DNA from: Susulua sp964536195
GTDB lineage: Bacteria; Omnitrophota; Gorgyraeia; Duberdicusellales; 4484-171
Assembly (NCBI GenBank): GCA_964536195.1
Contig: CAZHVO010000025.1
Coordinates: forward strand, 1 to 13,168
Length of the DNA: 13,168 nucleotides
Reading direction: 5' to 3'
Position 1 is the first letter of the stretch. Each line of letters opens with the position of its first letter. This document shows positions 1 to 5,981 of this stretch, piece after piece. Under the pieces are notes generated by a model that saw nothing but the letters and a program-made list of their open reading frames with translations, made no database searches and had not been told where the DNA came from. The position numbers and the translations under genes were made by a program.

Positions 1-308
1 TTTTTGGTTAAAAAGGAACGTGATTGTTTATCTTTGATATAAATTCGCTTGCCCTTGCTTTTAAATGAAACTATTGGTTTAAAGCCTAGGAATGAAAAAC
101 GGCATATCTTTTCTGCGCCTTCTACTGACTCCAAAAGAAAACTCTCACCGCTCATAACCTTCTCAAGGCTACGATAGACAGAGAGAGGAGTAAGACAATC
201 TAGGGAAAACTTACAAGAGAGAACGATTAAGTTATTTCTCTTTGATAATTTTCGAAATTGTCCTAAGGTAGGATTTATTTTACTAAACGGGATTTCTTTT
301 TTTGCCAT
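1..308 (-). CDS. trpE: Anthranilate synthase component I, N-terminal part (3' end outside window)
   Basis: TrpE makes anthranilate from chorismate and glutamine/ammonia, the first step of tryptophan synthesis. About 102 N-terminal residues are visible, starting at ATG 308 and open to the window edge. The segment at residues 37-78 fits the TrpE N-terminal domain: D-x-L-T-P-L-S-V-Y, then S-F-L-L-E-S-V-E-G at 56-64, then R-F-S-F-L-G. The L-L-E-S stretch (58-61) corresponds to the tryptophan feedback-binding site of characterised TrpE proteins, so allosteric inhibition is probably retained. The start lies 6 nt after the hisI stop, so it is likely cotranscribed with hisF-hisI; the Shine-Dalgarno site is weak and translation may be coupled. 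Paralogues (PabB, isochorismate synthase) share the fold, but the L-L-E-S-V-E-G pattern favours TrpE. The catalytic C-terminal domain is not visible. Confidence 0.88.
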   Translation of the reverse strand, partial: MAKKEIPFSKINPTLGQFRKLSKRNNLIVLSCKFSLDCLTPLSVYRSLEKVMSGESFLLESVEGAEKICRFSFLGFKPIVSFKSKGKRIYIKDKQSRSFLTK

Positions 309-314
309 ATATTT

Positions 315-659
315 TTAAACTAATCTTCGAAAAAAACAACTCCACTCGCCAGTATGACAAGCAACACCTTTCTGGGCTACCTTTATTAATAAAGCATCTT
401 TATCACAATCATAATATATCTTCTTTACTTTTTGAGCGCACCCACTGGTTTCACCCTTGCGCCAAAGAATCTTTCGAGAACGAGAGTAAAAGCAGGTTCT
501 GCCTTCACTTAAAGTAATTTTTAATGATTCTTTATTCATATAAGCAATCATTAAAACATCCCCGGTTTTATCATCTTGAACAATTGCCGGAATAAGCCCT
601 TTTTGGTCAAACTTTAGTTTAGGCAACCTCACAGCTTTTTTAGTTTTTTTCTTCTTCAT
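315..659 (-). CDS. hisI: Phosphoribosyl-AMP cyclohydrolase
   Basis: Cytosolic zinc- and magnesium-dependent enzyme that opens the adenine ring of phosphoribosyl-AMP, step 3 of histidine synthesis. At 114 residues it is a stand-alone HisI, without the HisE pyrophosphohydrolase domain of fused HisIE. Visible signatures: W-R-K-G-E-T-S-G at 66-73; D-C-D-K-D at 84-88, carrying the metal-binding aspartates and zinc Cys85; A-C-H-T-G at 100-104 (Cys101); and S-C-F at 107-109 (Cys108). The residue after G-E-T-S-G is Cys74, where family members usually have Asn or His. The first 10 residues are very lysine-rich. Its ATG overlaps the hisF stop (ATGA, 656-659), which indicates translational coupling, and trpE follows 6 nt downstream. 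The assignment is secure. Confidence 0.97.
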   Translation of the reverse strand: MKKKKTKKAVRLPKLKFDQKGLIPAIVQDDKTGDVLMIAYMNKESLKITLSEGRTCFYSRSRKILWRKGETSGCAQKVKKIYYDCDKDALLIKVAQKGVACHTGEWSCFFRRLV

Positions 660-1411
660 ATCCTCACCTCAATTCCTTTTCTGCTAAGATAATTCTTTAT
701 TTTCTCAATACTAATCTCTCGATAGTGAAATATTGAAGCTGCTAAGCCAGCAGTAGCCTTAGTCTTTTTAAAAACATCAAGAAAATCTTTAAGCTTACCA
801 GCCCCTCCGGAAGCAATCACCGGTATTCTTACTGCCTCGGATATTGCCTTAGTTAATTTTATATCAAATCCATCCTTAGTACCATCATAATCCATGCTGG
901 TAAGAAGAATCTCACCGGCACCTAATTTTTCTGCTTTCTTCGCCCACTTCAGAGCATCCAAACCAGTTGAGGTCCTGCCGCCATTAATATAAACCTCCCA
1001 ACCTTTTCCCTTTGATTTTGCGTCAATAGCTACAACTATACATTGACTCCCAAAAACTCTTGAGGCTTCCTTAAGCAGTTGAGGATTCCTCACAGCAGCA
1101 GTATTCAACGATACTTTTTCTGCGCCAGCCAAAAGTAGCTTACGTATATCTGCAACCGAGCTTACTCCGCCTCCGACAGTAAAAGGCATGAATACAACCT
1201 GAGAAATCCTTTTAACTAAATCAATAGTTGTAGACCGTCTCTCTAGGCTAGCAGTAATATCTAAAAAAACTAGCTCATCTGCGCCTTCGTTCTCATAAAA
1301 TTTGGCATTCTTTATTGGGTCACCAGCATCCCGCAGATTAACAAAATTAACCCCTTTTACTACCCTTCCCTTATTAATATCTAAGCATGGTATAATTCTT
1401 CTTGCTAACAT
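656..1411 (-). CDS. hisF: Imidazole glycerol phosphate synthase cyclase subunit
   Basis: HisF is the (beta/alpha)8-barrel subunit that, with the glutaminase HisH, converts PRFAR and ammonia to imidazole glycerol phosphate and AICAR. The 251 residues match the usual length of about 253. Both catalytic aspartates sit at canonical positions: Asp11 in P-C-L-D-I-N and Asp130 in V-A-I-D-A-K. Phosphate-binding glycine loops are visible at 80-83 (G-G-G-V) and in A-S-G-G-A-G around residue 201. It is the first gene of hisF-hisI-trpE; hisH and hisA are not in the window. The start at 1411 is supported by homology (M-L-A-R-R-I-I-P-C-L-D), yet no Shine-Dalgarno site precedes it, and a TATAAT box lies only 7 nt upstream, so the mRNA is probably leaderless. 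Confidence 0.98.
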   Translation of the reverse strand: MLARRIIPCLDINKGRVVKGVNFVNLRDAGDPIKNAKFYENEGADELVFLDITASLERRSTTIDLVKRISQVVFMPFTVGGGVSSVADIRKLLLAGAEKVSLNTAAVRNPQLLKEASRVFGSQCIVVAIDAKSKGKGWEVYINGGRTSTGLDALKWAKKAEKLGAGEILLTSMDYDGTKDGFDIKLTKAISEAVRIPVIASGGAGKLKDFLDVFKKTKATAGLAASIFHYREISIEKIKNYLSRKGIEVRI

Positions 1412-1418
1412 AGGCTAA

Positions 1419-1445
1419 ATTATACCATAACTCCAAAAAAATCAA
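1419..1445 (-). promoter_or_regulatory. Extended -10 promoter for hisF-hisI-trpE
   Basis: On the minus strand TATAAT occupies 1424-1419, preceded by TGG (1427-1425), which gives an extended -10 (TGn-TATAAT). The -35 is poor: TTGATT at 1445-1440 with a 15-nt spacer is the best match. Only 7 nt separate the -10 box from the hisF ATG, which places the predicted transcription start on or next to the start codon. The element lies just after the terminator of the preceding gene, as expected for a new transcription unit. Confidence 0.6.
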
Positions 1446-1470
1446 AATAAATAAAGGTGGCAAGATCCTC

Positions 1471-1522
1471 AAAAAAAAGAAGTTAAACCTCAACCAAAAT
1501 AAAGTGGTTAAAGTTTAACTTC
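1471..1522 (-). terminator. Rho-independent terminator of the secreted repeat-protein gene
   Basis: On the minus strand GAAGTTAAAC (1522-1513) and GTTTAACTTC (1488-1479) form a perfect 10-bp stem. A further 4-bp inner stem, AACC/GGTT (1509-1506 with 1495-1492), closes a loop of about 10 nt. Eight T residues follow directly (1478-1471). It begins 25 nt after the stop codon at 1548 and ends about 26 nt before the weak hisF -35, so it separates the two transcription units. Confidence 0.88.
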
Positions 1523-1547
1523 GAATTAATCTCTAGAAACCTAAAAA

Positions 1548-3266
1548 TTACTTAAAAATCGGCTCAATAATATGGGTATCAGTCGCTTCGCCTATAACAC
1601 CGGCAGTACCAAAGGTAGTATCTTTGATAAAACCTACGGTATGCTCCCCGATAGGCCTGGCAAGATCATTGTAGCCCCAGTCAACGGCTCCACTAGCTAA
1701 ACCAGCAGTCTCGCCAACAGCATTGGTTAAAACTCCTGGTTTGAATTCATCGCCGTTTCCAGTACCAATAAGAGGTCCGTAAACATGGTCTGCACCAGCT
1801 TTGTAGACGCCTTTACCAATATCTATAGGTACACCCACAACATGTTCTCCTACAGGTGCAATAACACCATTATATATCCAGTCAGCAGTTCTAGCTGTTA
1901 AATCAATACCTCCACCTATAAGTCCTTTACTACTGTCATCGCCTTCTTTACCAAAGAGAAGTTGACCGGTGCCATTAACAGCTCCGCCAACAGCATTGGT
2001 TAAAACTCCCGGCTCAAAGTTATCGCCGTTTCCAGTACCAATAAGAGGTCCGTAAGTATGATCAGCGGTCCACCTACCAGCTTTACTTGTTAAATCAATA
2101 GCTCCGCCTATAAGTCCTTTATCATCAACGCCTTCTTTACCAAAGAAAACTTGACCGGTACCCTTAACAGCTCCGACAGTCAAGTCAGCAGCTCCGCCAA
2201 CAGCATTGGTTAAAACTCCTGGTTTGAATTCATCGCCGTTTCCAGTACCAATAAGAGGTCCGTAAACATGGTCTGCACCAGCTTTGTAGACGCCTTTACC
2301 AATATCTATAGGTACACCGATAGTATGTTCTACGATACCACCAGCTACTCCTCCAATAAATTCTAAAATACCACCTTTTTTCTCTACAGGAGAGATAACA
2401 GGCTGCTGGGCGTGAGCATGAAGATATCCGTCTCCCTGAGTTGAAGCAATGGGATCAGCCTGAAAATCATCAGGTGTAAAGTTTCGTCCATATGTGCCGA
2501 GATAATGACTGGGATCATTTGATAAGCTGGTATCCTGTACAACATGTGAAGCAGAAGTATCGTAGGTATCTGCAGCAGCCGGGTTAAAAGAAGGGCCCTG
2601 CACACCATAGGGGTCGAATCCTGAAACATCCTGAACTTTAGTCTCTGTAACCGTTAGAAACGGTCCTGCAGATATCACAACTGCTCCTCTTTCACCTAAT
2701 CCATCTGGAATAGGTTCAATCATAGGTAGAGTCTCTTGAGGCTGAAGAACTCCCGGCTCAAAAACAACATAATTTCCGCCGTCCATAATGTAACTAGAAG
2801 GGGTAGTGGTTGACACAGCATTATTATAACCAGCTTCTGATACCGGACCATAGGTATAATTGCCAGAATTTATATAGTCTTGATATGAAGGGGTACAATC
2901 AAAACTTGGCGTGAAATCACTCACAGGAGAAACGTAATCAGAAGGACCCTGACCAGTGTAAAGATTACTATCAACCGGAGCAGTATAGCTCCACTCGCCG
3001 CCTACCTGCGACCAATCATCAGGATTAGTTTGATAGACCTCAAAAGAAGCAGCTGGTGCCGAGTCATAACTATGGCTATCGTAGCTACCAGTATCACTGT
3101 AAGAAGCAGGTTCGTAGGAGATAGTGAGAGAAGGTTCTTGGCCTCCGCTATCCATCATATCGGCATAGGCCCCTTGATCGGCCAAAACAAACAAAGCCAC
3201 AAAAGCTACCACAATCCATAGCTGAGAATGGGTCTTTTTCCTTAAATTTTTAAGCATTCTATCCAT
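1548..3266 (-). CDS. Secreted repeat protein of unknown function
   Basis: I do not recognise a family. The 572 residues begin with a Sec signal peptide: basic n-region, hydrophobic core L-W-I-V-V-A-F-V-A-L-F-V-L-A at 16-29, and A-Y-A at 33-35, so cleavage is likely after Ala35. Residues 36-300 are low in charge and rich in Ser, Tyr, Pro, Gly and Asp. Residues 300-572 carry glycine-rich modules in the order A-B-A'-B'-A''. Module A contains Y-G-P-L-I-G-T-G-N-G-D-x-F-x-P-G-V-L-T-N-A-V-G, with Y-G-P at 335, 405 and 496. Module B contains F-G-K-E-G then K-G-L-I-G-G-x-I-D-L-T, at about 369-393 and 432-457. Only Cys124 is present. The start at 3266 has a strong GGGGAGG site 6 nt upstream (3279-3273). 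It is monocistronic, ending in a clear terminator. A surface or extracellular structural role is inference only. Confidence 0.85.
   Translation of the reverse strand: MDRMLKNLRKKTHSQLWIVVAFVALFVLADQGAYADMMDSGGQEPSLTISYEPASYSDTGSYDSHSYDSAPAASFEVYQTNPDDWSQVGGEWSYTAPVDSNLYTGQGPSDYVSPVSDFTPSFDCTPSYQDYINSGNYTYGPVSEAGYNNAVSTTTPSSYIMDGGNYVVFEPGVLQPQETLPMIEPIPDGLGERGAVVISAGPFLTVTETKVQDVSGFDPYGVQGPSFNPAAADTYDTSASHVVQDTSLSNDPSHYLGTYGRNFTPDDFQADPIASTQGDGYLHAHAQQPVISPVEKKGGILEFIGGVAGGIVEHTIGVPIDIGKGVYKAGADHVYGPLIGTGNGDEFKPGVLTNAVGGAADLTVGAVKGTGQVFFGKEGVDDKGLIGGAIDLTSKAGRWTADHTYGPLIGTGNGDNFEPGVLTNAVGGAVNGTGQLLFGKEGDDSSKGLIGGGIDLTARTADWIYNGVIAPVGEHVVGVPIDIGKGVYKAGADHVYGPLIGTGNGDEFKPGVLTNAVGETAGLASGAVDWGYNDLARPIGEHTVGFIKDTTFGTAGVIGEATDTHIIEPIFK
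1712..1835. repeat. Exact 124-bp direct repeat, copy 1 (module A'')
   Basis: Identical base for base to 2195-2318, offset 483 bp (161 codons), so in frame within the secreted repeat protein. It encodes the segment from P-I-D-I-G-K-G through G-V-L-T-N-A-V-G. Identity at synonymous positions points to recent duplication or gene conversion. Confidence 0.97.
1981..2055. repeat. Diverged middle copy of the repeat (module A')
   Basis: Positions 1981-2009 are identical to 2191-2219, and 2022-2055 match the corresponding part of the other copies (TATCGCCGTTTCC onward). The bases between differ, changing D-E-F-K-P to D-N-F-E-P. This copy lacks the G-V-P-I-D-I-G-K-G part that precedes Y-G-P-L in the two exact copies. 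Confidence 0.9.
2195..2318. repeat. Exact 124-bp direct repeat, copy 2 (module A)
   Basis: Partner of 1712-1835 and identical over the full 124 bp. In protein order this is the first module (about residues 317-357). It is followed by module B, whose coding DNA around 2107-2176 resembles 1914-1990 (module B'). Confidence 0.97.
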
Positions 3267-3312
3267 TTTTTTCCTCCCCTTTTGTTTACTTTGATTAATT
3301 ACCCCTTTCAGG

Positions 3313-3334
3313 TATGTTATATGAATATAACATA
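3313..3334. promoter_or_regulatory. Perfect 10-bp inverted repeat upstream of the secreted protein gene
   Basis: TATGTTATAT (3313-3322) and ATATAACATA (3325-3334) are perfect complements separated by the 2 nt GA. The 22-bp element is centred about 58 bp upstream of the ATG at 3266 and contains -10-like sequences (TATATT, TTATAT) on the minus strand. It has the form of a dimeric-repressor operator overlapping a promoter; no regulator is identifiable. Confidence 0.5.
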
Positions 3335-3367
3335 ATTGACCGGCAAATTACCAATAGAATACAAGAA

Positions 3368-3392
3368 AAAACGTTGTTTATGAAAGCGTTTT
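3368..3392 (-). terminator. Weak candidate terminator after the VIT-like gene
   Basis: On the minus strand AAAACG (3392-3387) and CGTTTT (3373-3368) form a 6-bp stem around a 13-nt loop, and the T run continues for two more bases to 3366. It is AT-rich with a large loop, so it is only a candidate for ending the PilB/VIT-like transcript. Confidence 0.3.
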
Positions 3393-3396
3393 AACA

Positions 3397-3448
3397 GTAG
3401 GGACGGTTCTCATTGCCCTATCTCATACTTGGACAATAAGTTACCTAC
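3397..3448. repeat. Imperfect hairpin with a GGGACGGTTCT motif (possible REP-like element)
   Basis: GTAGG at 3397-3401 is complementary to CCTAC at 3444-3448. Inside, CTCATTGCCC (3409-3418, reading C-T-C from 3409) pairs with GGACAATAAG (3431-3440) at 8 of 10 positions, leaving a loop of about 12 nt. The left arm reads GGGACGGTTCT (3400-3410). I recall similar motifs as palindromes near IS200-like/REP-associated Y1 transposases, but there is no transposase gene here. No poly-T tract follows on either strand, so it does not look like a terminator. Confidence 0.4.
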
Positions 3449-3535
3449 GCATTGCTATAGATTTTAGTCTAATTGAAGAATAAGATAAAAATGGCAGGCC
3501 AGAAAATCATCCCTATAGATATGGTGAAGCGGAAA

Positions 3536-4012
3536 TCAACCGAATCTTAAGGCTATCCAATCTCCAAGATAATGAGTTGCAATTATAACTATTGAGGCAA
3601 TAACCAAATGTTCAGTAATCACCTTCCAAGGATTTGTATTTTGTTCTTTAGATACCTTATAGTTGAACACAGATAGCATCAGAAATCCCCAGATTATACT
3701 TACTATTATAGCGGTTGAAAGCTTAAGCAATAAAACCGGAACAACAAAGGTTAATGAGAAAATAAACTTTGAAAGGAAAGTTGATATGGTTGAGGCCCAA
3801 ATCTCTTTTGTAGTATGACAATTCTCAAATTCTTCAGAAATATGTATTCCTAAAGCATCAGAGAATGCGTCAGCTACAGCTATGATTAATATACCTCCGA
3901 TAACTGCAAGCCTTGAATTGGTACCGGAATGTAAGCCGACCATTAACCCCAGGGTTGTAATTATTCCCGAGGTTATACCAAAACTAAATCCGACTTTAAA
4001 CGAGTGCTTCAT
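3536..4012 (-). CDS. Small VIT1/CCC1-like integral membrane protein
   Basis: The 158 residues are mostly hydrophobic, with about five probable membrane helices (roughly 10-28, 35-55, 76-98, 100-118 and 131-152). The N-terminal half resembles the VIT1/CCC1 iron/manganese transporter family: G-I-T-S-G-I-I-T-T-L-G-L-M-V-G-L at 12-27, then A-V-A-D-A-F-S-D-A-L-G and I-S-E-E at about 45-61, a region where VIT proteins carry conserved acidic and small residues. Family members are usually over 200 residues and many have a cytoplasmic metal-binding insertion, absent here; this may be a minimal form. Metal transport is inference. The ATG lies 1 nt after the stop of the upstream pilus ATPase gene, so translation is probably coupled. 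It ends on TGA. Confidence 0.75.
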   Translation of the reverse strand: MKHSFKVGFSFGITSGIITTLGLMVGLHSGTNSRLAVIGGILIIAVADAFSDALGIHISEEFENCHTTKEIWASTISTFLSKFIFSLTFVVPVLLLKLSTAIIVSIIWGFLMLSVFNYKVSKEQNTNPWKVITEHLVIASIVIIATHYLGDWIALRFG

Positions 4013-4013
4013 C

Positions 4014-5666
4014 TTAAGTTACACGCATCATCTCAGTAGGAGATGTTATTCCGGCTAAAACCTTATCAATTGCAACCTCTCGTAATGTTCTCATGCCCTG
4101 TTCTCTTGCCACCTTTTTGATTTCATCTGCTGAAGCCTTATCTAAAACCAACCGTTGTATTTCAGAAGTAACTGGCAAAAGTTCACAGACACTGGTTCTT
4201 CCCTTGTAACCAGTGTTGAAACAATTCTTACAACCAGTTCCCCGTACAAATTTTGTCGTATTTGAAACCCTATCGCCCAATTTCAAAGAATCGAGAAGAG
4301 TACTTGAAGGTCTATACTCTACCCGGCAATGTGGACAAATTTTTCTAATTAGGCGTTGGGCAAGCACTCCACCTACTGCGCCAGCTACCAGAAATGGCTC
4401 AATACCCATATCAATTAATCTTGTAAAAGCTGTTGGAGCATCATTGGTATGAAGAGTCGATAAAACTAAGTGTCCGGTTAAAGCTGCCTGAACTGCAATC
4501 GAAGTTGTCGGAAGATCTCTTATCTCTCCAACCATTATTATGTCTGGGTCCTGACGTAAGAACGAACGTAAAGCTGAAGGAAAGGTTAATCCGGCCCTGA
4601 GGTTAACCTGAACCTGGCGAATTCTTGGGAATTGATACTCGACCGGATCCTCAACTGTCATTATGTTTATATTTTCTCTATTTAACTTTTGTAAAGCCGC
4701 ATATAGAGTCGTGGTCTTTCCACTACCAGAAGGTCCAGTAACTAAGATAACTCCATGGGGTTGTTCAATTAATGCCTCAAACTTCTTTAACTGCTCTATT
4801 GGAAACCCTAGACTATTCAAACCAATATTCATGCTATCTTTATCCAAAATTCTCAAAACAACGTTTTCTCCGTAAACAGTCGGACAAGTCGATATACGAA
4901 AATCAATATCGCGATTACTTATCTTTGACATTATACGACCATCTTGAGGGATTCTTTTCTCGGCGATGTCTAAACCAGCTATTACTTTAAACCGAGCAAC
5001 CAGCGATGACTCTACTTCTTTTGGCAAAAAAAGATGATGACGGAGTAATCCGTCAATACGATAACGCACACCCACTCGCTTTTCTTCAGGCTCAATATGG
5101 ACATCTGAGGCACTAACATGAACAGCCTCTTCGATTAATTTATTAACTAATTTAACTATTTCGCTTGCGTTTGCGGCTTCATCCTTTCGCACCGCTACTC
5201 TATCCACTAAAGAAAGAGATTTCTTGTCAATTTCACCACCGCCATAGCACTGATTTTGAGCATTTCGGATATCAACTTCATCGGCCAGAATTGCTTCAAT
5301 TCTTAAACCAGTAACACGGGTAAGCTCACTGATAATGGAGGCATTGGTCGGATCAATCATACCAACGACTAAGGTCATTCCCTTTTTTACTATTGGAACA
5401 ACTTTATGCATAGAGGCAATATCAACAGGAAGTAGCTCAATTGCTTCGGGATCAACAACGAAACTATTCATATCAAAAACCCGTACCCCCGGAACCACCA
5501 TGACAGTATCGAGAACTTGTTGAGTAATCCAGCCTTTTCTCATAAAAACTTCACCGATCGTCTCGCCAGTAACCTTTTGGGCGGCAAGAGCCTCTTGGAG
5601 TTGCTGGGAATTCACGTACCCTCTCTCAATAAGAATTTCGCCAATTTTCTTCTCGCGTTCTACCAT
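4014..5666 (-). CDS. Type IV pilus assembly / type II secretion ATPase (PilB/GspE family)
   Basis: Hexameric cytoplasmic ATPase that powers pilus or pseudopilus assembly. Its 550 residues match the family. Domains in order: N-terminal MshEN/T2SSE_N segment (about 1-140) with two K-I-G-E / T-I-G-E-type motifs; Walker A G-P-S-G-S-G-K-T (311-318); Asp box T-V-E-D-P-V-E-Y (337-344); Walker B I-I-M-V-G-E-I-R-D (376-384); His box T-G-H-L-V-L-S-T-L-H-T-N-D (397-409); and a zinc site C-P-H-C (444-447) with C-K-N-C (479-482). The zinc motif excludes PilT and favours PilB/GspE. No pilC, gspF or pilin gene lies nearby, so the choice between PilB and GspE stays open. It is followed by the small VIT-like membrane protein. 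The Shine-Dalgarno site is weak. Confidence 0.96.
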   Translation of the reverse strand: MVEREKKIGEILIERGYVNSQQLQEALAAQKVTGETIGEVFMRKGWITQQVLDTVMVVPGVRVFDMNSFVVDPEAIELLPVDIASMHKVVPIVKKGMTLVVGMIDPTNASIISELTRVTGLRIEAILADEVDIRNAQNQCYGGGEIDKKSLSLVDRVAVRKDEAANASEIVKLVNKLIEEAVHVSASDVHIEPEEKRVGVRYRIDGLLRHHLFLPKEVESSLVARFKVIAGLDIAEKRIPQDGRIMSKISNRDIDFRISTCPTVYGENVVLRILDKDSMNIGLNSLGFPIEQLKKFEALIEQPHGVILVTGPSGSGKTTTLYAALQKLNRENINIMTVEDPVEYQFPRIRQVQVNLRAGLTFPSALRSFLRQDPDIIMVGEIRDLPTTSIAVQAALTGHLVLSTLHTNDAPTAFTRLIDMGIEPFLVAGAVGGVLAQRLIRKICPHCRVEYRPSSTLLDSLKLGDRVSNTTKFVRGTGCKNCFNTGYKGRTSVCELLPVTSEIQRLVLDKASADEIKKVAREQGMRTLREVAIDKVLAGITSPTEMMRVT

Positions 5667-5717
5667 TTTAATTACTTATGTTATGATTATACGGCCGATT
5701 CTTCTATAAATCCGTAC

Positions 5718-5742
5718 TTTGTCTAGACAAAATATTATACCA
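5718..5742 (-). promoter_or_regulatory. Extended -10 promoter overlapped by a 14-bp palindrome, upstream of the PilB/GspE gene
   Basis: On the minus strand TGG-TATAAT occupies 5742-5734. Two bases downstream begins the perfect 14-bp palindrome TTTGTCTAGACAAA (5731-5718), which would cover the predicted transcription start. That placement is typical of a repressor operator. No good -35 is seen. A second TATAAT lies nearer the gene, around 5686-5691, so the promoter actually used is uncertain. Confidence 0.45.
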
Positions 5743-5761
5743 AAAAAGACGGGAAAAAGGA

Positions 5762-5778
5762 ATTAAGAATATCTTAAT
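5762..5778 (-). terminator. Weak candidate terminator after tRNA-Glu
   Basis: On the minus strand ATTAAG (5778-5773) and CTTAAT (5767-5762) form a 6-bp stem with a 5-nt loop, followed by TCCTTTTT. The stem is AT-only except for one pair, so terminator strength is doubtful. It starts about 25 nt after the tRNA 3' end. Confidence 0.3.
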
Positions 5779-5802
5779 ATCTTCGGCAGTTTTAATTAAA
5801 AG

Positions 5803-5877
5803 TAGCCCCAACGAGATTTGAACTCGTGTCTCATGGCTGAGAACCATGTGTCCTAGGCCGTGCTAGACGATGGGGCC
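5803..5877 (-). tRNA. tRNA-Glu (anticodon CUC)
   Basis: The 75-nt sequence folds as a cloverleaf. The acceptor arms are GGCCCCA (5877-5871) and TGGGGCT (5810-5804), with a G1-U72 wobble and discriminator A73 at 5803. T8 is followed by CGTCTAG, typical of the tRNA-Glu D arm. The anticodon stem CATGG/CCATG encloses the loop TTCTCAG, giving anticodon CTC, which reads GAG. The T arm is ACGAG-TTCAAAT-CTCGT. CCA is not encoded and must be added afterwards. Confidence 0.95.
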
Positions 5878-5923
5878 ATTAATAGCTCATTGCTAATAGC
5901 TACTAGTAAAACAAAATCTTCTC

Positions 5924-5951
5924 ATTTTAAAGCATCAATCAAAATTGTCAA
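5924..5951 (-). promoter_or_regulatory. Near-consensus promoter of tRNA-Glu
   Basis: The minus strand has a perfect -35 TTGACA (5951-5946), a 16-nt spacer and -10 TAAAAT (5929-5924; 5 of 6 matches). The predicted start is near 5917, about 40 nt upstream of the mature tRNA 5' end. The leader contains the direct repeat TAATAGCT (5880-5887 and 5894-5901 on the plus strand). Confidence 0.75.
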
Positions 5952-5981
5952 CAACTCTTACGGCTTTCTTACTCGTAATTT

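Noticed and set aside
1712..2318. Spaced direct repeats considered as a CRISPR-like array.
   Set aside because: The units are over 100 bp, irregularly spaced (273 and 210 bp) and in frame within a coding gene.
2384..2629. Alternative minus-strand ORF inside the repeat-protein gene.
   Set aside because: No homology or ribosome-binding site; the main frame has a signal peptide, modules and a strong start.
3481..3541. Short plus-strand ORF (ATGGCAGGCCAG...) after the hairpin, considered as the decayed start of a Y1 transposase.
   Set aside because: It is only 19 codons, recognisable only if a frameshift is assumed, and partly overlaps the VIT-like gene. Too weak to call.
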